Source: an uncultured Eubacterium sp. | GTDB taxonomy: Bacteria; Bacillota; Clostridia; Lachnospirales; Lachnospiraceae | Length of the DNA: 41,827 bases | Assembly: GCA_900547255.1 (NCBI GenBank) | Contig: URGC01000005.1 | Coordinates: forward strand, 1 to 41,827 | Direction of reading: 5' to 3' | In this document: in pieces, positions 1-7,492 of the stretch | How the letters are laid out: each line of letters starts with the position of its first letter | How positions within the stretch are numbered: position 1 is the stretch's first letter | Notes under the pieces: generated by a model | The model's input: the letters and a program-made list of their open reading frames with translations, nothing else | The model's database searches: none | What the model was told of the DNA's origin: nothing | Program-made: the position numbers and the translations under genes

Positions 1-768
1 ACCTACATTATAGAATCCAGCATACTTCTTGTCCTTATACTGCTCCATGGCAATCATAAGGTATGCTGCTAATGGCTCTAATACATGCTGGTATGGTCTT
101 GTCGAATGAGGATTGCGGACTATAATGTCTGTCCCTGCCATCGCAGCTCTCACACAGTCAGGAACAATCCTGTCATTAGCGAAATCACCTCCGCCGATTA
201 CATTACCAGCTCTTGCTGTAGATACAGCAACTTCCATATTATTAAAAAATGAATTGATATAACTATGTGTAACAAGCTCTGAACATGACTTGCTGTTAGA
301 ATATGGATCATATCCGTCAAGTGGCTCATTCTCTCTGTAGCCCCATGCCCACTCATTGTTCTTGTACACCTTATCTGTAGTAACATTAAGAAATGATTTA
401 ACACATGGGTTCAATCTGACACATTCGCATATGTTAACTGTTCCCATAACATTAGTCTCATATGTGTATACAGGGTCTTTGTATGAATCCCTTACAATCG
501 GCTGTGCTGCCAGATGAAGCACTATCTCAGGCTGTGTCTCTTCAAACACCTGCTTCAGATGTGCAAGATCACGGATATCTCCTATAACCGAATTCATATG
601 CTGCTCAACATCTGCTATCGAAAACAGGTTAGGATTAGTCGGTGGATTAAGTGAGTATCCTGTCACCTCTGCGCCGGCATTAATAAGTATTCTGCATAAC
701 CAGCTTCCCTTAAATCCTGTATGGCCTGTTATAAGAACTTTCTTTCCCTTATAAAATGATAAATCCAT
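1..768 (-). CDS. rfbG: CDP-glucose 4,6-dehydratase, partial (3' end off the left edge)
   Basis: The reading frame opens at ATG 766-768 (MDLSFYKGKKVLITGHTGF) and stays open for 256 codons to base 1, so the C-terminus is missing. It is a short-chain dehydrogenase/reductase-type sugar-nucleotide enzyme. It has a GxTGFKG nucleotide-binding loop at residues 15-21, the stretch HLAAQPIVRDSY, a TTDKVYKN segment and a YSNSKSCSE segment that supplies the catalytic Tyr/Lys. The family converts CDP-glucose to CDP-4-keto-6-deoxyglucose in the cytoplasm. It lies 32 bp downstream of the cytidylyltransferase gene that makes CDP-glucose, which fixes the nucleotide specificity. The ATG is preceded by TGAGGACTTAAG, a usable ribosome binding site. 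I see no frameshift. Later enzymes for a 3,6-dideoxyhexose or branched sugar would lie beyond the left edge. Confidence 0.93.
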   Translation of the reverse strand, partial: MDLSFYKGKKVLITGHTGFKGSWLCRILINAGAEVTGYSLNPPTNPNLFSIADVEQHMNSVIGDIRDLAHLKQVFEETQPEIVLHLAAQPIVRDSYKDPVYTYETNVMGTVNICECVRLNPCVKSFLNVTTDKVYKNNEWAWGYRENEPLDGYDPYSNSKSCSELVTHSYINSFFNNMEVAVSTARAGNVIGGGDFANDRIVPDCVRAAMAGTDIIVRNPHSTRPYQHVLEPLAAYLMIAMEQYKDKKYAGFYNVG

Positions 769-800
769 CTTAAGTCCTCATTTCTGCACTAATGCGCTTC

Positions 801-1577
801 TTAGTCCCAATTCTTCCATGGTGCCTTGCCTGACTGCCAGAGTTCTTCGAGCTTTTCCATCTCTCTCTTAGTATCCATGCACTGCCAGTAACCATTGTGA
901 ATATAAGCCTTTAACTCTCCAAGCTCTGCACACTTTTCAAGAGGCTCCTTCTCAAATACTGTTGAATCACCATCTATAAAATCAAATATCTTTGGCTCTA
1001 AAACCATGTAACCCGCATTAATACGGCTTCCATCGGATGTCTGTTTCTCTCTGAATGAATTGATTGTATTATCTCCATCAATATCAAGGACACCGAATCG
1101 CTGACCTACTGTAACTGCTGTCATAGTCGCAATCTTGCCATGTGACTTATGGAACTTTACAAGGTCATTGATATTAATATCACATACGCCATCACCATAT
1201 GTGAGCATAAATGTCTCATCACCTACATACGGCTGGATTCTCTTAACTCGTCCACCAGTCATGGTATTAAGTCCTGTATCTACAAGTGTAACCTTCCAAG
1301 GCTCAGAGAAGTTATTGTGGACTGTCATCTGTCCACCCTTAGTAAAGTCAAATGTAACATCTGAATTGTGGAGTGCGTAATCCGCAAACCACTCCTTGAT
1401 AACATACTGCTTATATCCACAGCAGATTATAAAGTCATTATATCCATAACTTGAATATTCTTTCATGATATGCCACAGAATTGGCTTACCACCTATCTCT
1501 ATCATTGGCTTTGGCTTAAGATGACTCTCTTCGCTTATTCTTGTTCCAAAACCGCCTGCTAATAATACAACTTTCAT
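801..1577 (-). CDS. rfbF: Glucose-1-phosphate cytidylyltransferase
   Basis: A 258 aa protein of the length usual for RfbF. It starts with the nucleotidyltransferase signature MKVVLLAGGFGTRISEES and the KPKPMIEIGGKPILWHI segment, followed by the conserved GYKQYVIKEWFADY that is typical of this family rather than of RmlA. It makes CDP-glucose from CTP and glucose-1-phosphate. The stop codon is 32 bp before rfbG, and its start follows the rmd stop by one base, so translation is probably coupled. Together with rfbG it supplies CDP-4-keto-6-deoxyglucose for a deoxysugar side chain of the cell-surface polymer. Confidence 0.96.
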   Translation of the reverse strand: MKVVLLAGGFGTRISEESHLKPKPMIEIGGKPILWHIMKEYSSYGYNDFIICCGYKQYVIKEWFADYALHNSDVTFDFTKGGQMTVHNNFSEPWKVTLVDTGLNTMTGGRVKRIQPYVGDETFMLTYGDGVCDININDLVKFHKSHGKIATMTAVTVGQRFGVLDIDGDNTINSFREKQTSDGSRINAGYMVLEPKIFDFIDGDSTVFEKEPLEKCAELGELKAYIHNGYWQCMDTKREMEKLEELWQSGKAPWKNWD

Positions 1578-1578
1578 C

Positions 1579-2517
1579 TTAAATACCTCTCCAATATTCT
1601 AATGTTTCCTTCAATGTAGTCTCTAACTTAATCTCAGGAACCCAGCCAACCGTATTCTTAATCTTAGTTATATCTGGCTCAATGATTGGAACGTCAACTG
1701 GTCTTAACTTATTCTTATCAACTTCAACTTTAATATCCACAGATGACTGCGATACTATCATGTCAAGTATCTCCTGTATAGCTATGGCATGTCCTGTTCC
1801 GACATTGTAAGTCTCGCCCTTCACTCCGCCTTTGACAAGCATCGCATAAGCCCTTACAACATCCCTTACATCTGTAAAGTCTCTCTTGGCGCTCAGATTA
1901 CCCACATAGATTACAGGCTCAGTAAGACCCTTTTCTATATCAGCTACCTGCTTGCAGAAATCTGCCACAACGAACATCGGCGTCTGGTTAGGTCCGATAT
2001 GGTTAAATGCTCTTACCATCATGATATCAAGGTCATATGCATCAGAATATATCTTACCCATCATGTTCTGACATGACTTAGTAGCGGCATATATATTACC
2101 CGGACGGAGAACATTATCCTCAACTATAGGGCACTCTCCCTCCTTAATATGTCCATATTCCTCACCAGAGCCTATAAGAAGCACTCTTGGCTTATAATCA
2201 AGCTGTCTTACTGCATCTAACAGATTCGCACATCCCTTGATATTAACATCAATTGTAAGACCTGGATTCTTCCATGAATACGCAACAGATGACTGCGCTG
2301 CAAGATGGAATATATAATCAGGTCTCAATCTTCCTAAAAGCTCTGTAATCTGACCTATGTCAAGAATATCAAGATTGTATACTCCGACATTATCCAGACT
2401 TAGATTTTCCTTTTCAGTCTTGGTAACATTAACTTCCATTCCCTGATTATCTACAAGTTCTCTCACAAGATATGGACCTACGAAACCGCCACCACCAATA
2501 ATTAAAGCCCTCATCAA
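1579..2517 (-). CDS. rmd: GDP-4-keto-6-deoxy-D-mannose reductase
   Basis: A 312 aa NAD(P)-dependent sugar-nucleotide reductase. The N-terminal Rossmann motif is IIGGGGFVGPYL and the active-site pair sits in IYAATKSCQ (YxxxK). The segments RAFNHIGPNQ, RDFTDVRDVVRAY and TYNVGTGHAI are those of RMD enzymes. It follows gmd by 24 bp, and the expected product is GDP-D-rhamnose. A GDP-sugar epimerase (for example a fucose or talose branch) is less likely, because WcaG-type fucose synthase has a different active-site context. The stop codon almost abuts the rfbF start. Confidence 0.88.
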   Translation of the reverse strand: MMRALIIGGGGFVGPYLVRELVDNQGMEVNVTKTEKENLSLDNVGVYNLDILDIGQITELLGRLRPDYIFHLAAQSSVAYSWKNPGLTIDVNIKGCANLLDAVRQLDYKPRVLLIGSGEEYGHIKEGECPIVEDNVLRPGNIYAATKSCQNMMGKIYSDAYDLDIMMVRAFNHIGPNQTPMFVVADFCKQVADIEKGLTEPVIYVGNLSAKRDFTDVRDVVRAYAMLVKGGVKGETYNVGTGHAIAIQEILDMIVSQSSVDIKVEVDKNKLRPVDVPIIEPDITKIKNTVGWVPEIKLETTLKETLEYWRGI

Positions 2518-2541
2518 TGCCTCATTCCCACACTGTTAATA

Positions 2542-3573
2542 TTACAGCTGTGACACTTTCATCTCTTTTTCAACAAGTTCAAGGTCATTCTTAACCATTC
2601 TCTCTACAAGCTCCTGGAAAGATATCTCTCTCTTCCATCCGAGCTTAGACTCAGCCTTGGCTGGATTACCGATAAGGAGCTCAACCTCTGCTGGTCTGAA
2701 GAACTTAGGATTAACTGATACTACAACCTTGCCTGTTGCTTTATCCTTACCTACTTCATTAACACCTTCACCCTCGAATTCAACATCTATTCCTGCTGCT
2801 GCAAATGCTGTCTGGGCAAATTCTCTTACTGTTCTTGTCTCATTAGTTGCGATTACATAATCGTCTGGTTCATCCTGCTGGAGTAAAAGCCACATAGCCT
2901 TAACATAATCCTTAGAATGACCCCAGTCACGCTTGGCATCCATGTTACCAAGCTCTACATGGTCTAATAAACCAAGCTTGATTCTTGCTACAGAATCTGT
3001 AATCTTTCTTGTAACGAATTCCTTACCACGTCTCTCTGACTCATGGTTGAAAAGAATTCCTGAGCATGCATACATATCATAGCTCTCTCTGTAATTCCTA
3101 GTAATCCAGTGTCCATAGAGCTTGGCAACTCCGTATGGGCTTCTTGGATAGAATGGTGTTGTCTCATCCTGTGGGATAGCCTGAACCTTACCAAACATCT
3201 CTGATGTAGATGCCTGATAGAAACGACACTCTGGCTTAACCATTCTTATAGCCTCAAGCATGTTAGTAACACCGATAGCATCAATATCTGCTGTTGTACA
3301 TGGTGTGTCCCATGATGTAGCAACGAATGACTGTGCTGCAAGGTTATATACCTCATCAGCCTGTGAAATCTTCATTGCATTGATAAGTGATACGATATCC
3401 TGCATATCTGCATAGATAAACTTAATCTTATCCTTGATATGGTCAACGTTGCCGTAATCAACAACGCTCTTTCTTCTCATAAGTCCATATACATTGTAGC
3501 CCTTCTCAAGGAGAAGTTCTGCTAAATATGAACCATCCTGTCCTGTTATACCTGTTATTAATGCATTTTTCAT
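2542..3573 (-). CDS. gmd: GDP-mannose 4,6-dehydratase
   Basis: A 343 aa SDR enzyme with family hallmarks: ITGITGQDGSYLAELLLEKG at the N-terminus, YGLMRRKS, FYQASTSEMFG, SPYGVAKLYGHW (YxxxK) and the substrate loop NHESERRGKEFVTRKI. It converts GDP-mannose to GDP-4-keto-6-deoxymannose. It sits between manC (supplying GDP-mannose) and rmd (reducing the product), so the three genes form a complete route from mannose-1-phosphate to GDP-D-rhamnose. The gap from manC is 23 bp. Confidence 0.97.
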   Translation of the reverse strand: MKNALITGITGQDGSYLAELLLEKGYNVYGLMRRKSVVDYGNVDHIKDKIKFIYADMQDIVSLINAMKISQADEVYNLAAQSFVATSWDTPCTTADIDAIGVTNMLEAIRMVKPECRFYQASTSEMFGKVQAIPQDETTPFYPRSPYGVAKLYGHWITRNYRESYDMYACSGILFNHESERRGKEFVTRKITDSVARIKLGLLDHVELGNMDAKRDWGHSKDYVKAMWLLLQQDEPDDYVIATNETRTVREFAQTAFAAAGIDVEFEGEGVNEVGKDKATGKVVVSVNPKFFRPAEVELLIGNPAKAESKLGWKREISFQELVERMVKNDLELVEKEMKVSQL

Positions 3574-3596
3574 ACTCTTATTAAATCCTCCACTAT

Positions 3597-4667
3597 TTAT
3601 AAATACTGTGTTTTACCTGTCTCTCTTAACTTGGCAAGTACCTGCTTAATCTCTCCAGCATTTTCCTTAGTTGATATAAGTGTTGCATCCTTAGTATCCA
3701 CAACAATAATATCTCTTAAACCAACAGTTGCAATTAATTTGTCTGCGCCTTCAATTACGCAGTCCTTAGTATTAACAGCTACTACATTACCATTAATAAC
3801 ATTGCCTTCGCTATCGTTCTCTTTGATTCTTCCGACTGCAAGCCATGAGCCTACATCATCCCATCCGAAATTGCCCGCAAATGTATATATGTCAGAAGCT
3901 TTTTCCATGATTCCATAGTCTACTGACTGTGATTCAAGCTCTGGGAACTCTTTCTCAAGAGTGCTCTGGTAGCTGTCAGTTCCAACGCTGTCTTTAATCT
4001 TCATAAGGCCATCGTATGTTGATGTCATGTATGACTTAAAGCAGTCAAGAATTGTAGATACCTTCCATACGAACATTCCTGAATTCCACAGATAAGTTCC
4101 CTCTGCAAGATATGACTTGGCTGTCTCTAAATCCGGCTTCTCAACGAAGTTCTCAACCGGAAAGCTGCCATGGTCTGCTGCATCCTTGCTGTACTTGATA
4201 TATCCGTATCCAGTCTCTGGATAGTTAGGTGTGATACCTACAGTAACAAGGTTCTTTCCCTGCTCTGCCATCTGGCACGCCTGCTCGAATGTATCTTTAA
4301 ATATATCGTTATTCTTGATAAGGTGGTCTGATGGAAGCACAATCATAACTGCATCATCATACTTCTTAGCAACATGGACAGCTCCAAGTCCTATACATGG
4401 TGCTGTATTTCTTCCGATTGGCTCACAGAGTATATTCTCCTCTGGAAGTCCCGGAAGCTGCTCCTTGACTAATTCTCTATAATTAGCATTCGTTGCTATA
4501 TACACATCACTGATGTCAACTAATGGGCTTATTCTTTCTACTGTTAACTGAATCATTGTCTTACCATCATCTGTCAATGATAAGAACTGCTTTGGAAGGT
4601 TTACACGGCTTCTTGGCCAGAATCTTTCACCTTTTCCACCTGCCATAATTAACGCTGTTTTCTTCAT
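3597..4667 (-). CDS. manC: Mannose-1-phosphate guanylyltransferase
   Basis: A 356 aa single-domain enzyme beginning KKTALIMAGGKGERFWPRSR, the pyrophosphorylase signature, with SDHLI, GYGYIKYS, FVEKPD and WNSGMFVWK later in the chain. It makes GDP-mannose from GTP and mannose-1-phosphate. It lacks the C-terminal phosphomannose isomerase domain of long ManC/AlgA proteins, so mannose-6-phosphate must come from elsewhere. GGAGA sits 6 bases before the ATG. It is the first gene behind a consensus sigma-A promoter and heads the nucleotide-sugar operon. Confidence 0.96.
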   Translation of the reverse strand: MKKTALIMAGGKGERFWPRSRVNLPKQFLSLTDDGKTMIQLTVERISPLVDISDVYIATNANYRELVKEQLPGLPEENILCEPIGRNTAPCIGLGAVHVAKKYDDAVMIVLPSDHLIKNNDIFKDTFEQACQMAEQGKNLVTVGITPNYPETGYGYIKYSKDAADHGSFPVENFVEKPDLETAKSYLAEGTYLWNSGMFVWKVSTILDCFKSYMTSTYDGLMKIKDSVGTDSYQSTLEKEFPELESQSVDYGIMEKASDIYTFAGNFGWDDVGSWLAVGRIKENDSEGNVINGNVVAVNTKDCVIEGADKLIATVGLRDIIVVDTKDATLISTKENAGEIKQVLAKLRETGKTQYL

Positions 4668-4747
4668 GATAATTCTCCATTTCTTATGAAGTCTATAGTT
4701 TCAAACATGAAAATAGGCGCACTATCCCAGTACACATATTTTGTAAA

Positions 4748-4776
4748 ATTATATATCCTATTCCCCCCGTTGTCAA
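4748..4776 (-). promoter_or_regulatory. Consensus sigma-A promoter upstream of manC
   Basis: On the minus strand TTGACA (4771-4776) and TATAAT (4748-4753) are separated by exactly 17 bases (4754-4770), an exact match to the vegetative consensus. The expected transcription start is near 4741, leaving a 5' leader of roughly 73 bases before the manC ATG. A second TTGAC lies ten bases upstream. I see no obvious terminator-like structure in the leader. Confidence 0.85.
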
Positions 4777-4784
4777 TCACTGGT

Positions 4785-4988
4785 CAACCGCTTTGTATTG
4801 AGGGAAGGGGGGGGACGCCTGCCTGGTGTGTGTATATAACTCTCAGGCACGCTCCCGCTAACCTCGGACGCAGCGGTACTAAGGTGCCTGAAATACGTCA
4901 CCTAAGTACCGGCGTCCTCAGATTACCTGAGAGTTATATACACACACCAGGCCGGCTCACACTTCTCATCCTCTACGCAAAGCGGTTG
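4785..4988. repeat. Palindromic element, copy 1 (nested inverted repeats)
   Basis: Positions 4821-4847 and 4926-4952 form a perfect 27 bp inverted repeat, with GCCTGGTGTGTG at its outer edge. Outside it, 4785-4795 (CAACCGCTTTG) pairs perfectly with 4978-4988, and the pairing extends imperfectly to 4803/4970. Inside it the 86 bp core (4844-4929) is itself an imperfect hairpin: CGGTACTAAGGTG pairs with CACCTAAGTACCG with one mismatch. The full nest spans about 204 bp. No open frame or terminal transposase is visible. Confidence 0.9.
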
Positions 4989-5134
4989 TGCGGCTGCGCC
5001 GCATGCACCGCTGCGCACTCCTCACACCCCCTGTTACCTAAATTCAGCGCAAGCGAAGAGGCATCACATATGCGTACCGCCCACACTGCCGCGCACCGCA
5101 GGTGGCGCGCAGCCACAGAAATGCGGGAAGTGAG

Positions 5135-5272
5135 CGGGAGACTGCGTGTTATGTGCTAAGCAGGTAATCTGAGGGCGCCGGCACTTAGGTGCCGTATTTC
5201 AGGCACCTTAGTGTCCGCTGCGTCCGAGGTTAGCGAGAGCGTGCCTGCGTGTACATAGCATGCAGTCTCCCG
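5135..5272. repeat. Palindromic element, copy 2 (inverted relative to copy 1)
   Basis: Positions 5161-5247 repeat the 86 bp core of copy 1 (4844-4929) in the opposite orientation with only a handful of substitutions and one single-base length difference. The outer arms differ wholly from copy 1: 5135-5154 pairs with 5253-5272 over 20 bases with two mismatches (edge CGGGAGACTGC). The core is thus shared while the flanking stems are different in sequence yet still self-complementary. The element ends 12 bp beyond the stop of the gene at 5285 and may terminate or protect that mRNA. Confidence 0.88.
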
Positions 5273-5284
5273 CGGCCTACCTCC

Positions 5285-7369
5285 CTATTTCTCCAACACA
5301 TAATAGTATATATTTCCCTGCAGGCTTCTGTATGCGCCCTGGTCAACACATGTGTAGTAGTTCAGAGTTTCATCAAGCATCTCCTGTTGGTCGATTCCAC
5401 GATAATAAGGATTGATTATAAGGACAGCTTTATCAGCCAATCCTCGTTCATCAATATGAAGGCGTCCTACCAGCTTATAATCATTCATAGGAACTGTATT
5501 AAGATTCGTATAGAACACTCTTTTTCTTTCCACTTCGTCCCAGTTAAGGCGGTACATGTTGCCATTTATAAAATTACCATTAGGTGTAGGAATTATAATG
5601 TCCCAGCTTGTATCATAGCCTGTCTTTTTAAGTATATAATCATAAGCTTTGTCTATATACGTATACTGTGTATTATATACAAGATAGTCTCCATAAAACA
5701 TATCTTCATCTGCTATATTTTTATTGCCTGTATAACATATTACAGGACCGCCGGCATCAAGCATTTTAAATCCTAATATTGTAAACGGATCTATCGTTAC
5801 ATAACACTCAATCAGAACAAGAACACCTATTATTACCTGTGAAACTCTTATTGGTGTTACTTTCTTCCGGAACCTTGTAACCTTGACAACTCTCTCGATT
5901 ATATACATCGCAATCATATACAATAGCACATCGCCCACGACATTATATCTTGCCATCGGCGCTGTTATATACAGGCATGAAAAAGCGACAAATGCCACAA
6001 ATGCACTTATCATGCAGTGTATATACTCATTCTTTTCTTTATTTCGCTTATCCCTTGCGCAATATATAACAAGGACAATAATTCCTAGAATTATAAACAG
6101 CGTAAACATCCAGTTGAAGTTAAGCACAAACTGCTGCTTTAACTTGGTGATTATATATGGAACATTGAATCCAAGACAGTTTGTTCCATTGTTATTCCAC
6201 ACAAGACCTGCCGGTTCCTCTCCATACTGTGTCCAGTTAGATACACCGCCAATTGTCTTCATGTATACAAGCTGCAGCACCGTTGATATAAGCGTTGTAT
6301 ACAAGCATCCGTCCGTTGCAATCCTTGCGATAACGCTTTTATCCTTAGTTCTTCCACTGCATATATATCTTATAAATGTTCCCAAAACCAGACCAAACAC
6401 GATGACTATACCAGTCTCTTTCGTCTGGAAACACATAAGGCTGGCGACGCCTGCCACAACAGGCTTGTTATAGATAAATGCATATAATGTTATGATAAAG
6501 AAACATGCCATTGCATAATCTGGATTAAAATATGTTGTCGTTCCATAGAACAATGGTGCAAATGAAATCAGTGCCGTATATATCGCCGCACTCTTCTCAC
6601 TCGTTCCTTTGACACATCTTAGGATTATGCGGTACATACACCACAATGCAATCGCTGTAAATATATAGCTTATTATTGATACGCCTATAATCTTTTCCGG
6701 GAACAACAGCTCCCCTGGAAGATATATAAGGCTGAACATCATTGTCGGATGATTGCACAGACAGAACAATTTCATATACTCCGTGAAATTAGTAAATGTG
6801 AAATCCTGCACTGCCTGGCTGAATCTCCAGTAGTACTCACCTGAATCCCATCTCTGCATCATGCTTATATTAGGCAGTCTTAAAAGAATCGCCGCTGTTA
6901 TCACCAGAAGAACATATTTATTCTTATCAACCCATGAAGCAATGTCTGTCTGCTTGTTAACAAATAATATCGCCGCACACCACAGCAGATAAAATGCAAA
7001 CGGAAGCAATGAAAAAACAACATATACAAGACTTCCATTATAATTAATGTTGCTCTTTACCGATAGCATAATTGCTATTGAAAGTATCAGCGGATGTATA
7101 AATACCGCAACAAGCTGCTCGTTAAGCTTTCTTATATGCTTAAATTCATGTCCATACACAACTGCAGACACGGTAAATACAACAAACACAACCATAAATG
7201 AGTTATTTTTGTTGTATTCATCATAATACCCCCATGACAGGAGCGTCCACAGAACAACCGACATAAGATATCCAAATACAAGCTCCATTTTTAACAGAAG
7301 TGTCTGTTTTTTCTCATAAGTACCATTCTTGTTTTTCTTATTATTTTCCAAACCTTCTTCCCCATTCAT
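5285..7369 (-). CDS. Multi-span GT-C-type membrane glycosyltransferase
   Basis: A 694 aa integral membrane protein with a hydrophilic N-terminus (about 25 residues), roughly a dozen hydrophobic spans and a C-terminal soluble part from about residue 560. In the first large loop it has RWDSGEYY (D175, E178), matching the acidic active-site motif of GT-C enzymes such as ArnT/PMT-like (GT39/GT83) glycosyltransferases, followed by NHPTMM. Such enzymes use a polyprenyl-phosphate sugar and act on the outer face of the membrane. It is the last gene of the licD cluster, separated from the preceding gene by a 123 bp gap with a long hairpin. The start is less certain than elsewhere: ATG 7367-7369 has only ATAGGT before it, and a TTG seven codons in is preceded by a better purine stretch. 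Donor and acceptor are unknown. Confidence 0.75.
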   Translation of the reverse strand: MNGEEGLENNKKNKNGTYEKKQTLLLKMELVFGYLMSVVLWTLLSWGYYDEYNKNNSFMVVFVVFTVSAVVYGHEFKHIRKLNEQLVAVFIHPLILSIAIMLSVKSNINYNGSLVYVVFSLLPFAFYLLWCAAILFVNKQTDIASWVDKNKYVLLVITAAILLRLPNISMMQRWDSGEYYWRFSQAVQDFTFTNFTEYMKLFCLCNHPTMMFSLIYLPGELLFPEKIIGVSIISYIFTAIALWCMYRIILRCVKGTSEKSAAIYTALISFAPLFYGTTTYFNPDYAMACFFIITLYAFIYNKPVVAGVASLMCFQTKETGIVIVFGLVLGTFIRYICSGRTKDKSVIARIATDGCLYTTLISTVLQLVYMKTIGGVSNWTQYGEEPAGLVWNNNGTNCLGFNVPYIITKLKQQFVLNFNWMFTLFIILGIIVLVIYCARDKRNKEKNEYIHCMISAFVAFVAFSCLYITAPMARYNVVGDVLLYMIAMYIIERVVKVTRFRKKVTPIRVSQVIIGVLVLIECYVTIDPFTILGFKMLDAGGPVICYTGNKNIADEDMFYGDYLVYNTQYTYIDKAYDYILKKTGYDTSWDIIIPTPNGNFINGNMYRLNWDEVERKRVFYTNLNTVPMNDYKLVGRLHIDERGLADKAVLIINPYYRGIDQQEMLDETLNYYTCVDQGAYRSLQGNIYYYVLEK

Positions 7370-7420
7370 ACCTATTTAATTGTGTAAGCTGTTTTACAAC
7401 TCACATCATATTCTATTATT

Positions 7421-7475
7421 AGCAAAAGACCATCATAGATGCACAATAATATAACATCTACAATGGTCTTTTGCT
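7421..7475 (-). terminator. Long stem-loop in the gap before the GT-C gene
   Basis: AGCAAAAGACCAT (7421-7433) and ATGGTCTTTTGCT (7463-7475) are a perfect 13 bp inverted repeat. A further 6 bp pair (TAGATG 7436-7441 / CATCTA 7455-7460) stacks on it after a two-base mismatch. It lies 18 bases past the stop of the fused cytidylyltransferase gene. There is no clear U-run after the stem on the minus strand, so it may be an inefficient terminator or a processing/stability element rather than a strong stop. Confidence 0.5.
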
Positions 7476-7492
7476 ACAATTTAATAGTTTTT

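Larger units (their letters stand above)
4668..5284. other. 617 bp non-coding region built of long nested palindromes
   Basis: No credible gene is present. From the manC side it holds the leader and promoter, then a GC-rich stretch (about 4800-5280) clearly richer in G+C than the flanking genes and made almost wholly of inverted repeats. Shorter dyads lie between the two main elements, for example a GCGGT...ACCGC hairpin around 4982-5011 and a GCGCACCGC...GCGCGC block around 5090-5112. An open frame across it on the plus strand (4686-5159) has no recognisable protein features and runs through the palindromes, so I do not call it. The last bases lie just past the stop of the membrane glycosyltransferase gene, so the structures may also end that transcript. 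Confidence 0.8.

Noticed and set aside
198..404. 68-codon minus-strand frame near the left edge
   Set aside because: It is out of frame inside the clearly recognisable CDP-glucose 4,6-dehydratase gene (1-768).
4686..5159. 157-codon open frame on the plus strand in the palindromic region
   Set aside because: It runs through the inverted repeats, has no ribosome binding site, no domain or plausible composition, and overlaps the manC promoter and leader on the other strand.
4785..5272. Insertion sequence or protein-coding transposon
   Set aside because: No transposase-like frame exists between or beside the inverted repeats; I call it a non-coding repeat element only.
5249..5776. 175-codon plus-strand frame, and many similar plus-strand frames throughout
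   Set aside because: They are antisense to well-supported minus-strand genes, are Cys/Ile/Ser-rich with no motifs, and lack ribosome binding sites.
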